Counted from the stretch's first letter, positions 30,349-41,219 are shown. The stretch: DNA of 64,000 nt from Zygaena filipendulae (GCA_907165275.2 OU015657.1:13167001-13231000); one strand, 5' to 3'. The notes: generated from the sequence alone by a model not told the origin. A program made the numbers and translations.

Positions 30349-31646
30349 TTGTTTTATAGACTCGGCAGATTTGGCCTGCTGCGCTAGAATTTTATAGTCC
30401 ACGTATTCATGTCGTATATATTTTAGAGATAAAGATTGGGAAATTATTTAATGACACGCGACGTGAACTGCTTAACCGAAATTAATGTCTATCAAAAGTC
30501 GAAAGTCAATAAATTCCTTAGTTTTACGTTTATCGCCGGAGCGTGTCTACTTAACTATTAGAGCAAAACAAATTGGAAATACACAATATAATAAACATTA
30601 GTAGAAGCAAATTATCCGAAATTTTTAGATTTAGCTCAGAGAAAGACTATTATCTAATCTAGCTCAAAGAATAAGTGATAGATGACTCGTTGAGCTAACG
30701 ACCGCTCGCTGGGGTAAGAAGTCGTCTAAGACAATGCGACCAAACCACAATTTTATCTGATATCTAATAGGAAGCAAAGGAACTGGTTCCGCGATCTCTA
30801 ACGGAAAGCTTTTCTCCAACGGATATCGGAATCTATCAGCTGCTGTATGATGACTATTATGGTTTTTTGGTTAACTTACGTAGTTACCTACTATAAAATC
30901 AGTTCCAATAATTCTAAAGACACCGTCAGAAGGCAAAGATAATTAATCTACGATAAAAATGTTTTATCTTATTCATACCTATTGTATTACTGGCTGGATT
31001 GAGAATTTGGTTTTTTGTTTTTCTTGTATCCAATTTATTTCGGAATGCATTCAAAGCGCACAGCTGTTCGCATACCTGAGACTATCCACTGATATATTGC
31101 GGTGTACAAAGCGAAATTCAAAATCTCCATTATAATGGAGCCAAGGAATTACAGTCGCGTTATAAATCGTCCACCCACCTGTAGCGGAGCTAAGCGAAAA
31201 AAAAAAAACATAAATAATAATCACCAGTGAATGACAGAAGAAAAACTATTTCACTAAATCAACCAAACATTTGACCCAAACGTTGCATTGCGATCTATAC
31301 ATAGGTAATTATACTTATATACTAACGTGCAATGAAAACTGAACTCTATTGTTACAGATTTTGAGTTCATCGCACGTCTAATGTAATATGTATTTTACAT
31401 CACACAAGATACCTACTGACGGCAGTTTAAAATTAAATGAGGTCTCGTAATATTTTCCACTGTGCTGTTTTCTAGTGCAAAGGGCGGGATCGATCTTAAA
31501 ACTCAAATTCAAATTGTCAAGTTACAACACAATATTTAATTTAATTCAAAATACCTATAAGTAGTAAATTTTTTACTTACCTCTCATCGAAAGGTAAATT
31601 TCGAGAGCGAGAACCTCTTGGGTTTCTCTTTTCAAAATTACAAGCA
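30349..31646. other. Unique AT-rich DNA
   Basis: No gene, tail or terminal repeat recognised over about 1.3 kb. Confidence 0.45.
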
Positions 31647-31885
31647 TCTATACATATATAAAATACTTTGTCCTGAATGACTGATGGATCAACGCACAGC
31701 CTAAACCGCTGATCGTAGAGACCTGAAACTTTGTGGGTGTGTTCTTTGTATGACGTAGGCATCCGATAAGAAAGGATTTTGAAAATTCAACCCCTAAGGG
31801 GATGAAAAGGGGTTCACAAGTTTGTATGGAACAATTCCGCGGGAACTTCGAAATTATCGCGGGTAAAACCGCGTGGGACAGCTAG
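31647..31885 (+). mobile_element. Helitron-like element, GGGACAGCTAG subfamily, intact ends
   Basis: Starts TCTATACATATATAAAATAC after an A and ends GCGTGGGACAGCTAG before a T. The hairpin TCGCGGGTAAAACCGCGTGG precedes the end. Internal AACCCCTAAGGGG is a second small palindrome. It is the best preserved member of this subfamily here (others at 1500, 9242, 46110, 53211). Confidence 0.75.
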
Positions 31886-32881
31886 TTTAATATAAAATGT
31901 ATCTATAAAGTATAAGTTCATGAACGATCCTACTCTTCGCTAACCGGTTACTAGTTGTTGTTTCCAAGACATATCTGAAGAATTTGCCACTCGCCTATTA
32001 CCGTACTATCTAAGTGTTATGACGGTGTGACTCGAAAGACGGTCAGGATACCGCCTCGATATGTGGCCGGAAATGAACGGAGAGGCTCGCCGGAAGCGGC
32101 GGCGGGCGAGCGCTGGGCGGCCGTATCCCGCCGCTGATCCAAGGTGATCGTTTGGGCAGTTGCGTGGCGGACGCCAGTTCAACTTCTTTGTTAATGTCGG
32201 TAGGTTAACTATACTAAGTAGGTATGCCCTAATAAACAAGGGAAAAGTACTTAAGTTTGGGTCAGAACTAGGATTTCATGTTATTAAACGATTTCTGCTT
32301 TACTATTTAATTTCAGTGCAATAAACGTATATTCAAAATGAACGTTAGTGTAAAAAGTATAAACAATGAAAAACAAGAACGAAAATGATAAGGTATAGGT
32401 ATTTTATTTTAATCCACAGCACTTAACAACTATGTACATAATGATTAAACCTACCTACTGCCAATAACGGATTAACATTATATAGAATTTCGAAAATATA
32501 TCTTGAGTAAATGGTATTTACCAAACTGATTTTGTTTGATGTAATCTCGACGCGTATAAAATTCTCTCCCAAAAATATTAGGTAGATTAGGTTTATTAAA
32601 CGAGTCTTTCATTGAAAAACTTACAACACAATTCCCAAATTAGCTGGCGCGTAATCCGGCAATAACACTTCCACGAGATTTTCGGACGTATAAAAAAAGT
32701 GGGCCACAAATGCGCACGAGGTGAATTACACCGTTACACCTCAGTGTAACGATCCGGGAAGTGATCCCGCGCCATAGAGCACGCGCCGCGCGTAAACACT
32801 CACCGAACTATGTAGTTTTTAGCTTAGTTATTGGACATTATGAGATTTAGTTCTCGCGTTTGCCCGATATAGGTTAGGTGA
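31886..32881. other. Unique DNA with GC-rich islands
   Basis: Islands at about 32025-32180 (CGGAAGCGGCGGCGGGCGAG) and 32640-32800. The second holds the T-box-like palindrome listed separately and GCGCCGCGCGTAAAC. Minus frame 32006-32239 is a GC-driven frame without a known domain. Confidence 0.35.
32732..32751. promoter_or_regulatory. T-box-like palindrome
   Basis: CGTTACAC and GTGTAACG form 8-bp inverted arms around CTCA. TTACACCTCAGTGTAA matches 12 of 16 bases of the palindromic Brachyury-type site TCACACCTAGGTGTGA, and GGTGAATTACAC lies directly upstream. Whether it is functional is unknown. Confidence 0.3.
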
Positions 32882-33060
32882 CTAAATTTTAGTTTTTAGT
32901 CCATCGTCGCGTCGTATTATAAAAAATATTGGACACATGTTTTTTTTTACGTAATCAAAACATAACGAGGCGAAGTTTCGCATGAAGTCACGATGTAGTA
33001 TCTAAGTACCTACAGCTTAAAGTCGTTTTATACCGCTTGATGACGTCACGAGCCCACACT
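32882..33060 (-). mobile_element. Diverged half copy of the TGACGTCA element
   Basis: Contains TTTTTAGTCC, ATATTGGACACATG, TTACGTAATCAAAA and ends near GATGACGTCACGAGC. One of the two internal palindromes is altered (GAAGTCACG). Only part of the element remains. Confidence 0.5.
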
Positions 33061-33228
33061 CGTTGGATGCTCTTTGTCTCAGTAGGTAACTATTTCTTAA
33101 TTCATTTGAAAAAACAAAAATGTTACGTATTTATCTTATCTTATCTTAAATAATGGGGTGGGCAAGCGAAGCCTCGGCACTTCGACCCTTGGGATCTTTT
33201 GTACCATCCCCATCCTGTGCTCCTCCCT

Positions 33229-35787
33229 CTACTCCCTGAAAACCTCGGCGGCAAAGGCCAGCGTGCAGTGGAGGGGTAAGAGCCTAAAGTCCTCTGGTTC
33301 TGGGTAGGCCATCCCCAGGAGGTTCATTCGTTTACGAGCCAAGGCATCGCACTCGCACATAAGATGTGCCATTGTTTCCACCTCTTCGCCGCACTTCCTG
33401 CAGGATGAGTCGTTTGCGAGTTTCATTTTCGTGAGGTGTTCCTTTGTCCCGAAGTGACCTGTAAGCACACCAGTGATTAGGCGGGCCTGATTGCGACTTA
33501 AGAGAAGTATGCTACGTGACAGTTTCTCATCGGTTTTGTCGCCGATAAAGCGTTTAGAATGCCTGAGGCCCGTAGTCGACGACCACTCCTGTGAGTGTCT
33601 TTTCCGGGCGTTTTCGCGAATTGCCTTTTTCACCATGTTTGCAGAGATCCCAACAAATGGCTCTGGTCCAATGAGGGTTTCATCTGATCCTTTCCTTGCC
33701 AGTTCATCTGCAAGTTCATTGCCTTGTATACCTACATGACCTGGAACCCAGATTAATCTGACCTTGTTGTTGGCGCCCAATTTGTTCATGGCATGGACGC
33801 ATTCAAGCACCAACCTTGACTCCACTCTACATGATGTTACAGCTTTTAGCGCAGCTTGGCTATCTGTGAGTATGTAGATGGATTTTCCTTTTGTTTCGTT
33901 TTTGATATTTTCTTTAACACAGCTTATTATGGCGTAGGTTTCTGCTTGAAAGACTGTTGCATATCTTCCCATGCTCTGGGAAGATTTATAGTGTTCAGCA
34001 TATACCCCCGCCCCTGTGCCCGTGCTCGTTTTTGAGCCATCTGTATACCAGATTAGGCTGCCCATGTCTGGTTTCCTTATACCTTTTTTCCATTCTTCCC
34101 TGGTTGGGATTTTCACCTTGTAGTTCCTTTTGAAAGAGTAGACGGGGTTCATTTTGTCTCTTCCCATGTCCATCAGTCCGTCGATGTCGTTATTGACATC
34201 CAATTTCGTATGCGTGGTTTGCGGAATGGATCTATTCCACGCCCCAGCCTCGGCTAGCCGATATAGTGCTTTCCTAGCCTCAGCCTCCACCTCTATGTGT
34301 AGTGGTGTGAGGTCCAATAAGATCTCCATTGCCGACGTTGGTGTCGTCTTGAAGGCCCCTGTGATTGAGAGACATGCTAGGCGTTGCACTTTCTTGAGTT
34401 CTGCCTTGCACGTTTCCAGTTTAGTCCTTGGCCACCACACGATGCTGCCATACTTGATTATGGGAACCACCATCATCCTGTAGAGCCAGTGGACTACTTT
34501 TGGCTTTAGGCCCCATGTACTGCCGTAGGCTCTACGGCACATCCCAAATATTCTTAGAGCCTTTGTCGTGATGTTGTTCACATGTGTTTTAAACGTCAGC
34601 TCCTTGTCCAAAGTGACTCCAAGATATTTCACTTCAGTGGACCAGTTTAACTGATTTCCTGACATAGATAAGGTTTTCAGCCCTGTTAAAGTCCTTCTCC
34701 TAGTAAATGCCAAGACTGACGTTTTACTTGGACTGACCGATAGTCGGTTTTTTGTACACCATCTCTCAACTCTGTTTAGAGCCTCTTGCATTAGACATGA
34801 TGTAGTCCCAGGAAATTTTCCATTTACTAGTATTACAATGTCATCTGCATATCCTACCGTATAGTACGGTCCTCTGTTCAGTTCTTTGATAAGTGAGTCT
34901 ATCACCATACACCATAGGGTGGGTGATAGCACACCTCCTTGTGGACATCCCCTAGTGGTTTTCACACACATTGTCTCTCCTCGTAGATTCGAGTGTATGA
35001 TTCTGCCCTTTAACATATGGTCGACCCACCGACCAATTGTCCTGTTGATGCCATGCTCACGTACGGCGTCCTTGATAGAGTCGTGAGTTGTTCTGTCGAA
35101 GGCTCCTTCAATATCTAGGAAGGCTCCCAGACACAGCTCTTTTTCCTCAATAGCCTTTTCCGCACGACTGACCACATAGTGCAGCGCCGTTTCAGTGGAT
35201 TTGCCCGACTGGTAAGCACATTGCATCTCATGCAGTTTAGTCCGTTTTAAAGGTCCTGTCCTTACGTATTTGTCTATAAGTTTTTCCATGCATTTTAAAA
35301 TAAATGATGATAGACTTATAGGCCTGTAAGACCTTGCCTGATCGTAGCTCGGTTTTCCTGGTTTAGGTATATACACTACCTTTACCTGTCGCCATATTTT
35401 AGGTATATATCCCAAAGCGATACAGGCCTTGAAAATTCTGCACAATTGCGGCAACAATATTCCTGCACCCTGTTGTAGTAGTATTGGGTATATACCATCC
35501 GGCCCTGGAGATTTGAATGGCTCGAAGCTGAATATTGCCCACTTAACCTTTAGTTCGTCTACTACCTTTTTAGCAGTATTCCAATCTTCTCTACTAGTAC
35601 GGCGCGATAGCTCGTTAGTGGAGATTGGCTCCTCATTTACTGCCTCTATTTCCTCTGATCCTGGGAAGTGTGTCTTAAACATCACTTTTAGGGTCTCTTT
35701 TCCTGTGTCCGTAAGTTCTCCATCATCATCTCGAACAACTGACAATGGATGAACCTTAACTGCAGCCATCGCCTTTGAGAGTCTCAT
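33229..35787 (-). CDS. ORF2 C-terminal part: reverse transcriptase-RNase H
   Basis: 852 residues from an ATG at 35785-35787. The RT domain has KSPGPDGIYP, YRPISLSSFILKCMEKLID, GAFLDIEGAFDRTTHDSI, TRGCPQGGVLSPTLW and the catalytic VGYADDIVILV. An RNase H type I domain follows at about residues 576-705 with its D-E-D-D set visible: WYTDGS (D583), AETYAI (E616), LTDSQAAL (D642), NELADELA (D694), plus the GHVGIQGN histidine. A zinc-knuckle-like CRKCGEEVETMAHLMC lies near 796-811. RT plus RNase H in this form is typical of the LOA clade. The upstream endonuclease is in another frame, joined by ATGA. Confidence 0.85.
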   Translation of the reverse strand: MRLSKAMAAVKVHPLSVVRDDDGELTDTGKETLKVMFKTHFPGSEEIEAVNEEPISTNELSRRTSREDWNTAKKVVDELKVKWAIFSFEPFKSPGPDGIYPILLQQGAGILLPQLCRIFKACIALGYIPKIWRQVKVVYIPKPGKPSYDQARSYRPISLSSFILKCMEKLIDKYVRTGPLKRTKLHEMQCAYQSGKSTETALHYVVSRAEKAIEEKELCLGAFLDIEGAFDRTTHDSIKDAVREHGINRTIGRWVDHMLKGRIIHSNLRGETMCVKTTRGCPQGGVLSPTLWCMVIDSLIKELNRGPYYTVGYADDIVILVNGKFPGTTSCLMQEALNRVERWCTKNRLSVSPSKTSVLAFTRRRTLTGLKTLSMSGNQLNWSTEVKYLGVTLDKELTFKTHVNNITTKALRIFGMCRRAYGSTWGLKPKVVHWLYRMMVVPIIKYGSIVWWPRTKLETCKAELKKVQRLACLSITGAFKTTPTSAMEILLDLTPLHIEVEAEARKALYRLAEAGAWNRSIPQTTHTKLDVNNDIDGLMDMGRDKMNPVYSFKRNYKVKIPTREEWKKGIRKPDMGSLIWYTDGSKTSTGTGAGVYAEHYKSSQSMGRYATVFQAETYAIISCVKENIKNETKGKSIYILTDSQAALKAVTSCRVESRLVLECVHAMNKLGANNKVRLIWVPGHVGIQGNELADELARKGSDETLIGPEPFVGISANMVKKAIRENARKRHSQEWSSTTGLRHSKRFIGDKTDEKLSRSILLLSRNQARLITGVLTGHFGTKEHLTKMKLANDSSCRKCGEEVETMAHLMCECDALARKRMNLLGMAYPEPEDFRLLPLHCTLAFAAEVFRE

Positions 35788-36866
35788 ACTTTCTGTATTG
35801 AACTTATGTTGTCACAATGTTCCCTCCAAGCCTTGCGTTTAGCCTTTCGTACCTCCTTGTTATATTCTGTGAGCAGTCTGTGGTATTCACTAAACTCCTT
35901 TGTAGCCATGGCTCTATTAAAAGCTCTACGTGTGGTCTTCTTCAACTTTGAAAGTTTAGTAGACCACCATGGTACCTTCTTTGAGAGGGATTCCTTTTCA
36001 GGACAGTTGTTTAACCATGCTCCCATGATAGCCTGATTAACCCTGTCTGCTTCGAACTCCAGATCCACGGTCGAACCTAAGTTCCCGTTAAAGTTTCCCA
36101 GTTCTCCCTTTAAGTCCCTTCTGAAGGCGCTCCATTCGGTATTCCTGGGATTCCTTCTGCGTACAGTTGTCCATTCAGCCATGGTGCTGTACCTAAAGCA
36201 TATGTATCTGTGATCTGAAAGCGAGGTCTCATTAGATACATGCCAATCCATAACCTTGTTAGTTGCATTGCTAGAAGCCAGTGTTATGTCTATTACCTCT
36301 CTACGTCTTGAAGTGACGAAGGTCGGCCTGTTTCCGTTATTGAGAATTTGTAAATTAGAACTTACCACGAATTCTAATACTTTTTCTCCTCTTTTGTTGA
36401 CGTCCGAGCTTCCCCAGACGACATGGTGCGCGTTCGCGTCGCAGCCAATGATGACATGACAGTTACTTTGGCTACCGTACTCGACGAGGTCCCTCAACTT
36501 TGGTGTAATTGGTTCCACGTCCTCATATGGAAGATAGGCAGAAGTTATGATCAGTGCTTCCTTTCCTTTACTCCCACCGGTATGGATCTTGATGGTTGTT
36601 AGATCCCTGAAGCAAAAATTATGCAAGGGAATTGCATTTATCTCCTTTCGGAGATAAATACAAGTCCTTGCATCCTTAGTGGCACAGAAATAATAGATAA
36701 TACCTCCCGTGTCACCCAGGCCCTTAACTTCCCCCTTATACAGATAAGGTTCTTGTATCAGGGCGCAGTCATAAATGTTCCTTTTGAGGTCACGCGCCAA
36801 AAGGGCCGTGGCCGCCTTACTGTGATGCAAATTAATTTGTACACACCTTAGTTCCTGTTTAGACAT
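35784..36866 (-). CDS. ORF2 N-terminal part: APE-type endonuclease
   Basis: 360 residues from an ATG at 36864-36866. It has the N-terminal RCVQINLHHSKAA, the IQEPY glutamate block, ITSAYLPYEDVEP, IGCDANAHHVVWGS, the IDITLAS block and SLSDHRYI, covering the catalytic set of APE-like endonucleases. The last 100 residues (KVPWWSTKL, WREHCDNISS) form the linker that in related elements runs straight into the RT. Here TGA ends the frame and overlaps the ATG of the RT frame by 4 nt (ATGA, 35784-35787). A one-base frameshift in a formerly single ORF2 is the simplest explanation; translational coupling is the alternative. Confidence 0.85.
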   Translation of the reverse strand: MSKQELRCVQINLHHSKAATALLARDLKRNIYDCALIQEPYLYKGEVKGLGDTGGIIYYFCATKDARTCIYLRKEINAIPLHNFCFRDLTTIKIHTGGSKGKEALIITSAYLPYEDVEPITPKLRDLVEYGSQSNCHVIIGCDANAHHVVWGSSDVNKRGEKVLEFVVSSNLQILNNGNRPTFVTSRRREVIDITLASSNATNKVMDWHVSNETSLSDHRYICFRYSTMAEWTTVRRRNPRNTEWSAFRRDLKGELGNFNGNLGSTVDLEFEADRVNQAIMGAWLNNCPEKESLSKKVPWWSTKLSKLKKTTRRAFNRAMATKEFSEYHRLLTEYNKEVRKAKRKAWREHCDNISSIQKV

Positions 36867-36871
36867 CTTCT

Positions 36872-36873
<2 letters not shown>

Positions 36874-36926
<53 letters not shown>
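36874..36926 (-). repeat. 53-nt poly(A) tract between ORF1 and ORF2
   Basis: On the element strand an uninterrupted run of 53 A lies 4 nt after the ORF1 stop (TAG, 36931-36933) and 7 nt before the ORF2 ATG. Poly(A) normally marks a LINE 3' end, so an internal one is odd. The length may also be affected by sequencing or assembly error. Confidence 0.9.
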
Positions 36927-36930
36927 CCTC

Positions 36931-37695
36931 CTATTGCCCTTGAGCCTCCTCCTCTACCTGGTCCATCCGCTCCGGTGAAGAAGAGGAGCCCGACAAGTCA
37001 AGCCCTCCCAGCACGTCGAGCGCGTCATCGGTCCTCACCGACGTAGTAGGCGATGAGACCCGATCACCGCCCGGCATGGAGGGTCCGCCACTCGGGCCCC
37101 CCTCATCCACCGGCCGGATGCCTGTAGCGAGGTCCCTCCTTGGTCCTCGTCTCTCCTCTTCCTTTTGGGGCTCCAGAGCATCGTCCTCAAGCACCTTGAA
37201 GGAGCTCATGTCGATCCCCGTATGGAGGCAGTAGTTCGCCGCCTTGATGACATCCGCGGACGTTTGGTCCATAAGAACGATACGCCTCACGGATGCCTCA
37301 TCGACCAGCGTGTCCACCACCTTCCACTCGCTGGTCCTTAGTGCGGGATTGACGCGCTGCAGCATCTTGAGCACCCTGGTGTTGTCGGTGCGGCCCACAT
37401 TTTTGGTCTTCCACGCCATTTTGACCGGTTTTGGAAGATCCTTGGCCTCGACAACCTTCAATTTCAGGCCCTCCACGACTCTGCCGTTAAGGCATTGCAG
37501 CCACCTTACTGCAGCATCACCTTCACACGTGATGTGCACCGCCCCCGCAACTACTATGCCTACGGTGACAGTGGGCATGGGATCGGGGGTGTCCTCCAGG
37601 AGATCAAAGATTTCTCCCTGGATGGCACCCAACGATTCCGCCCCTATCATCGTAGCCGGGTAGTTGTCGGCTATGACTGCCATCTTGGTACCCAC
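36931..37695 (-). CDS. ORF1: LOA-type protein (DUF4780-like)
   Basis: The first ATG in frame is at 37681-37683, giving 250 residues; the frame stays open upstream to the 5' edge, so the true start may be lost. Residues about 1-170 show the block pattern EGDAAVRWLQCL, VVEAKDLPKPVKMAWK, MLQRVNPALRTSEWKVV and SVRRIVLMDQTSADVIKA, which I associate with the ORF1 domain (DUF4780) of LOA elements. The last 85 residues are charged and Pro/Gly/Ser-rich, ending in acidic QVEEEAQGQ. It presumably binds element RNA. No CCHC motif is present. Confidence 0.7.
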   Translation of the reverse strand: MGTKMAVIADNYPATMIGAESLGAIQGEIFDLLEDTPDPMPTVTVGIVVAGAVHITCEGDAAVRWLQCLNGRVVEGLKLKVVEAKDLPKPVKMAWKTKNVGRTDNTRVLKMLQRVNPALRTSEWKVVDTLVDEASVRRIVLMDQTSADVIKAANYCLHTGIDMSSFKVLEDDALEPQKEEERRGPRRDLATGIRPVDEGGPSGGPSMPGGDRVSSPTTSVRTDDALDVLGGLDLSGSSSSPERMDQVEEEAQGQ

Positions 37696-37725
37696 GAGTG
37701 CTTCCCGATACGAGCCCTGATGTAT

Positions 37726-38491
37726 GTATTTACTTACTTATAATTTTAGAATTGACAGTTTTGGGAATATTGTGCAAAATATACGTACATAGGAGGCCAA
37801 TAGAGTTTTGGAAAATTATGAGATCCTTGTTTGTATTAGAGGGCGTTGTGATCGCTAAGCGACAAAGCCCTTTACCTAAATTCTTAGAACCTCACTCCTA
37901 AATTACTTCTCTAGTTAATATATTATTTTCTCTGTGATTAACACCTCATGTCCGACTTCATTCGTCCACATTCGTCAAAAACGACCTTGAGAAATGTGAA
38001 AAATGTGCCGAAAAAAATGACGAATCATCGAAAAAACCCGATGCGACATATCACCGGCACTGTTTATCTTACTAAACATATAAATCACCGGTATTATCCC
38101 ATCTCCTAAACACTACGCTACCTCATTTCCATACCAACATTATAGCTATACTTGAAAAACCCAAATTCGACTTTAAGCCGACGTAATTAAGGATTATAAT
38201 GTAGTAAAAACACACTGGCACAATAAAATATTGGACATCAAAGCGAGGCCAATTATGACATCTGGTTTATAGCCGTTATGTCCGTCCGCTCTCTTGACAT
38301 AACTCGGGAATTATTATAAATATACATTATGTAGTAAAAATTTATGGGAACTTTTCAATTGCGTCAGTGCAACTAGGTAAGTGTGTTAGTAATTAGCAAT
38401 CGGTATTACTAGGTATCTATTCTTATTAAAGTTGTATAAAGGTGCCTAGCACAAGCCTGTACCCACGTTGAATATAACAAAAAATGTGGCA
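37726..38491. other. Unique AT-rich DNA
   Basis: No gene is supported. TTTGGGAATATTGTG near 37760 and CTCTAGTTAATAT near 37909 recur in similar order near 57271 and 57401, so a diverged dispersed repeat may be present. Confidence 0.35.
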
Positions 38492-38660
38492 TCCCAACTA
38501 ATATTATAAAAGCGAATATATACGTGTGTTTGTTGTTACGCTTTTCGCTTTTAATTTTGCATACACGTTGTCAAGGGAACAGAAAAATAGATTCATAGGG
38601 TAATTTTTATCCCGAAATTTCCGCTGGAACTCTGAAACTAAAACCGGTGAACAGCTCTAC
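38492..38660 (+). mobile_element. Helitron-like element, 3' end lost
   Basis: Starts TCCCAACTAATATTATAAAA after an A, then TGTTGTTACGCTTTTCGC, GCATACACGTTGTCAAGGG and TTTATCCCGAAATTTCCGC. The end decays after GGTGAACAGCT. Confidence 0.6.
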
Positions 38661-40912
38661 CCTGTCAGGGTACGGTCAGTATCGAAAGTTGTACCTATAT
38701 ACCTAACAACTTTTGACAGTTGAAGTTGAGTTGAATCTTATCATTGTACGCGCCTAAATTTAACAATGTTTACACATTTTCGATACTGACTGTACTTCCT
38801 CCTCAGATGATTTCTTCTACTCTCACGTTCATTCTACATACCTATATGCCTTAATACAATGACATATTATATACAGGGTGGAAACGTTAAGTTTTTTTTT
38901 AGTGTGTCCAGCCCGGCGATAATTTCGTAAATTTCAAAGATAATATTTTAAAACTTTAAATTTATATGGAATCTGCATCGCTTACTGCATGAAATGGCAC
39001 AGTGAATCTGTTCTTTAGTATTAATATTCAGTTCTCATACATTATACTCGTATTAATATTTAGAAATAGCAGGTGCATGCGATAAATCAACGTTTAATAG
39101 GTAATTTTGTGTTTAGAGAATTTTTATTGCATACCAAAAAACATTGACTATTTTAAATTACTGCAAAAAAAAAGTTCAATACTATACCTATTTTTTTCAT
39201 CTGAATCTTAAAAATATTAAAATAAAAAGTCGTTAGCCTGTTTTACTCAATTAACTAGATATAATTTGTAACAGGTGGTTTTTTTTGAGGTTAGTATCCC
39301 GTGAGTAGGTACCAATAATATAGTCGTAATATTTTATATGAAAAATATTTGATACATATTTCAGCACCGGTTATTACACATGCAGGTCAACTCACATGAA
39401 TGTTGGTATTCCCTTGGGAACTCTTTGATGTATCGGGTATCCTTGAAGTTGTCCGGGGTACAATACCCTATTTGAATCCGTCCAAGAGTTTTGCGCAACG
39501 AGCGTTCACACAAAAATACGAACAACTGAAACAACAATTCAAATATTGCCCAAAAAGTAATTTTCACCTGAACCATTTTTTTGAAAATCGCATCTTTAAA
39601 TTTTATGATAGTTAATAAATAACACGTGTAGTTACCTATAAATACTTAAATTTTATGATAGGAAAACACACTCCCATGCACCATTATCCTTCAAAGCTAA
39701 AATAGGAGCACATCAAGACAAGTCATAACAGAAACTTATATGCAGAATAAATGTCAGATGGGAAATACAATGGCCGTCGGCTCCTATTGCCTGACCGCTT
39801 TGCGCCGCCCACCGTCAATTTGTCACCTGTCAGGCGGCACCTTAATTACTCGCCGTGCCGTGGAGCCATCCCGCCCTCCCCCCGCGCGTCCCAGTCTCGC
39901 TGCCCCACCCCGGAGAGACACCTTGATTAAAGTGGCCGACCTATTTATATCTAGTAAGTGGAAATTGCTCTGTGGTACATCAGATTTCATAATATCCTGT
40001 CGCCGTAATTATTAAATGTTTCTTTACTAACTTAAAAATATTTATAAATTGTATAACGCGTTGGTCTTTTGACTGTAATGTTATATATGTTATTATGAAA
40101 TAAATAAATAAATAAATAATCAAGTATCTAATTTATAAAATTTATAGGTAACAGTAAAATTTACCTTTAATGTTAATTTTATATCTATTTATATACCATA
40201 GGTTATCCTAGATTAGGCTCCAGATCTCCTACTTTCCTTAATTAAAACACATTTCGTGTACTTAATTTGTGGAGACGAATAAATGATATTATTATTATTA
40301 TAGGTAATTACAAAGAAAATATATGTTTTGTATTTTCGTTATTAATGGATAAACTCAAAAACTATTTAACCGATTTAAAAATGATTACAAACCCAAAAGT
40401 ACTTTATCCTGGATTTAGTGAACTCCGAAATTGACGCGTAAACTTACCTAATTATGTGAGGTTATAGTTAAAAAAAAAATCGTCGATTTTTCATTTAAGT
40501 AACCAGAGATTTAAACTGAAGTTCAAATAAAACATTATTATTTTAATGACACTAATCTTCATAGACTACAGCAAACTGTAAACCGTTTAATAAACTCACT
40601 GGTATAATTACTCTGCAAATAACACCTGGCCTCGTGTCGGGAAATCTTGAAACAAATTCAAGCCATCGGTACAAAGAGACGGCACTATACAACTGTCATA
40701 GCCCGTCTCTTTCTCCCAGCTGGACCGCTCTGGCTGGTCACGCATGGTCAAATGACCGTCCGCTCGTTTCGCCGCGTCTCTAATTTATTTCAAGCAACGT
40801 CAATTAACCTGGTGTTAGTGAATCATGAGGCGTCATCTGGTCGCTTCGGTATCTACTCCGTGTACTAAGCGACGCAGACAAACCGTTTGATTTATTCGTA
40901 ATTATAGAGATA
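38661..40912. other. Unique DNA, two GC-rich patches
   Basis: ACAGGGTGGAAACG at 38876 resembles the head of a common dispersed repeat. A GC-rich island at about 39765-39940 holds TGTCACCTGTCAGGCGG. A second patch near 40625-40870 carries the frame 40647-40868, which has no recognisable domain. (AAAT)n microsatellite at about 40098-40118. A weak Helitron-like block lies near 40340-40440. Confidence 0.4.
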
Positions 40913-41075
40913 CTAGCTTTTCCCTGCGGTTTCAACCGCATTAGTTTCAGAATTACCGCAGGTATTCCGGCATAAAAGTGCCCTATTCTGCCCTTTTCTG
41001 AATCCCTGACGACTTATAGGTAAAATTTCATGATGATCGGTTGAGTAGTTAAAGCGTGATAAGGTAACAGACAAA
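40913..41075 (-). mobile_element. Helitron-like element
   Basis: Inverted CTAG at 40913-40916 next to an A. It has the TTGAAACCGCAGGG stem, CCTATAAGTCGTCAGGG and TTATCACGCTTTAACTACTC blocks on the element strand. Confidence 0.65.
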
Positions 41076-41219
41076 GAGACATAGTTGTCTCATCTATCTA
41101 TATACTATAATAAAAGAATAGAATCCACGATTCTGTACATTGAATATTTAAAAAAAAAATTGACAGGGGGCGATAAAAGAAGAGTAACCAACTACAAAAA
41201 AAAGTTTTTTAAATTATTT

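Larger units (their letters stand above)
33134..37725 (-). mobile_element. LOA-like non-LTR retrotransposon, 5'-truncated
   Basis: ORF1, endonuclease and RT-RNase H follow each other on the minus strand. The 3' end carries a short-repeat tail, TAAGATAAGATAAGATA on the element strand (33134-33150). GTATTTA is found just outside both ends (33127-33133 and 37726-37732), a possible 7-bp target duplication. ORF1 begins close to the 5' edge, so the 5' UTR and probably the ORF1 N-terminus are missing. Confidence 0.75.

Noticed and set aside
37244..37743. Plus-strand frames opposite LOA ORF1
   Set aside because: Antisense shadows of a recognised coding region; the same holds for plus frames at 22036-22815, 33491-36851 and 43328-45660.
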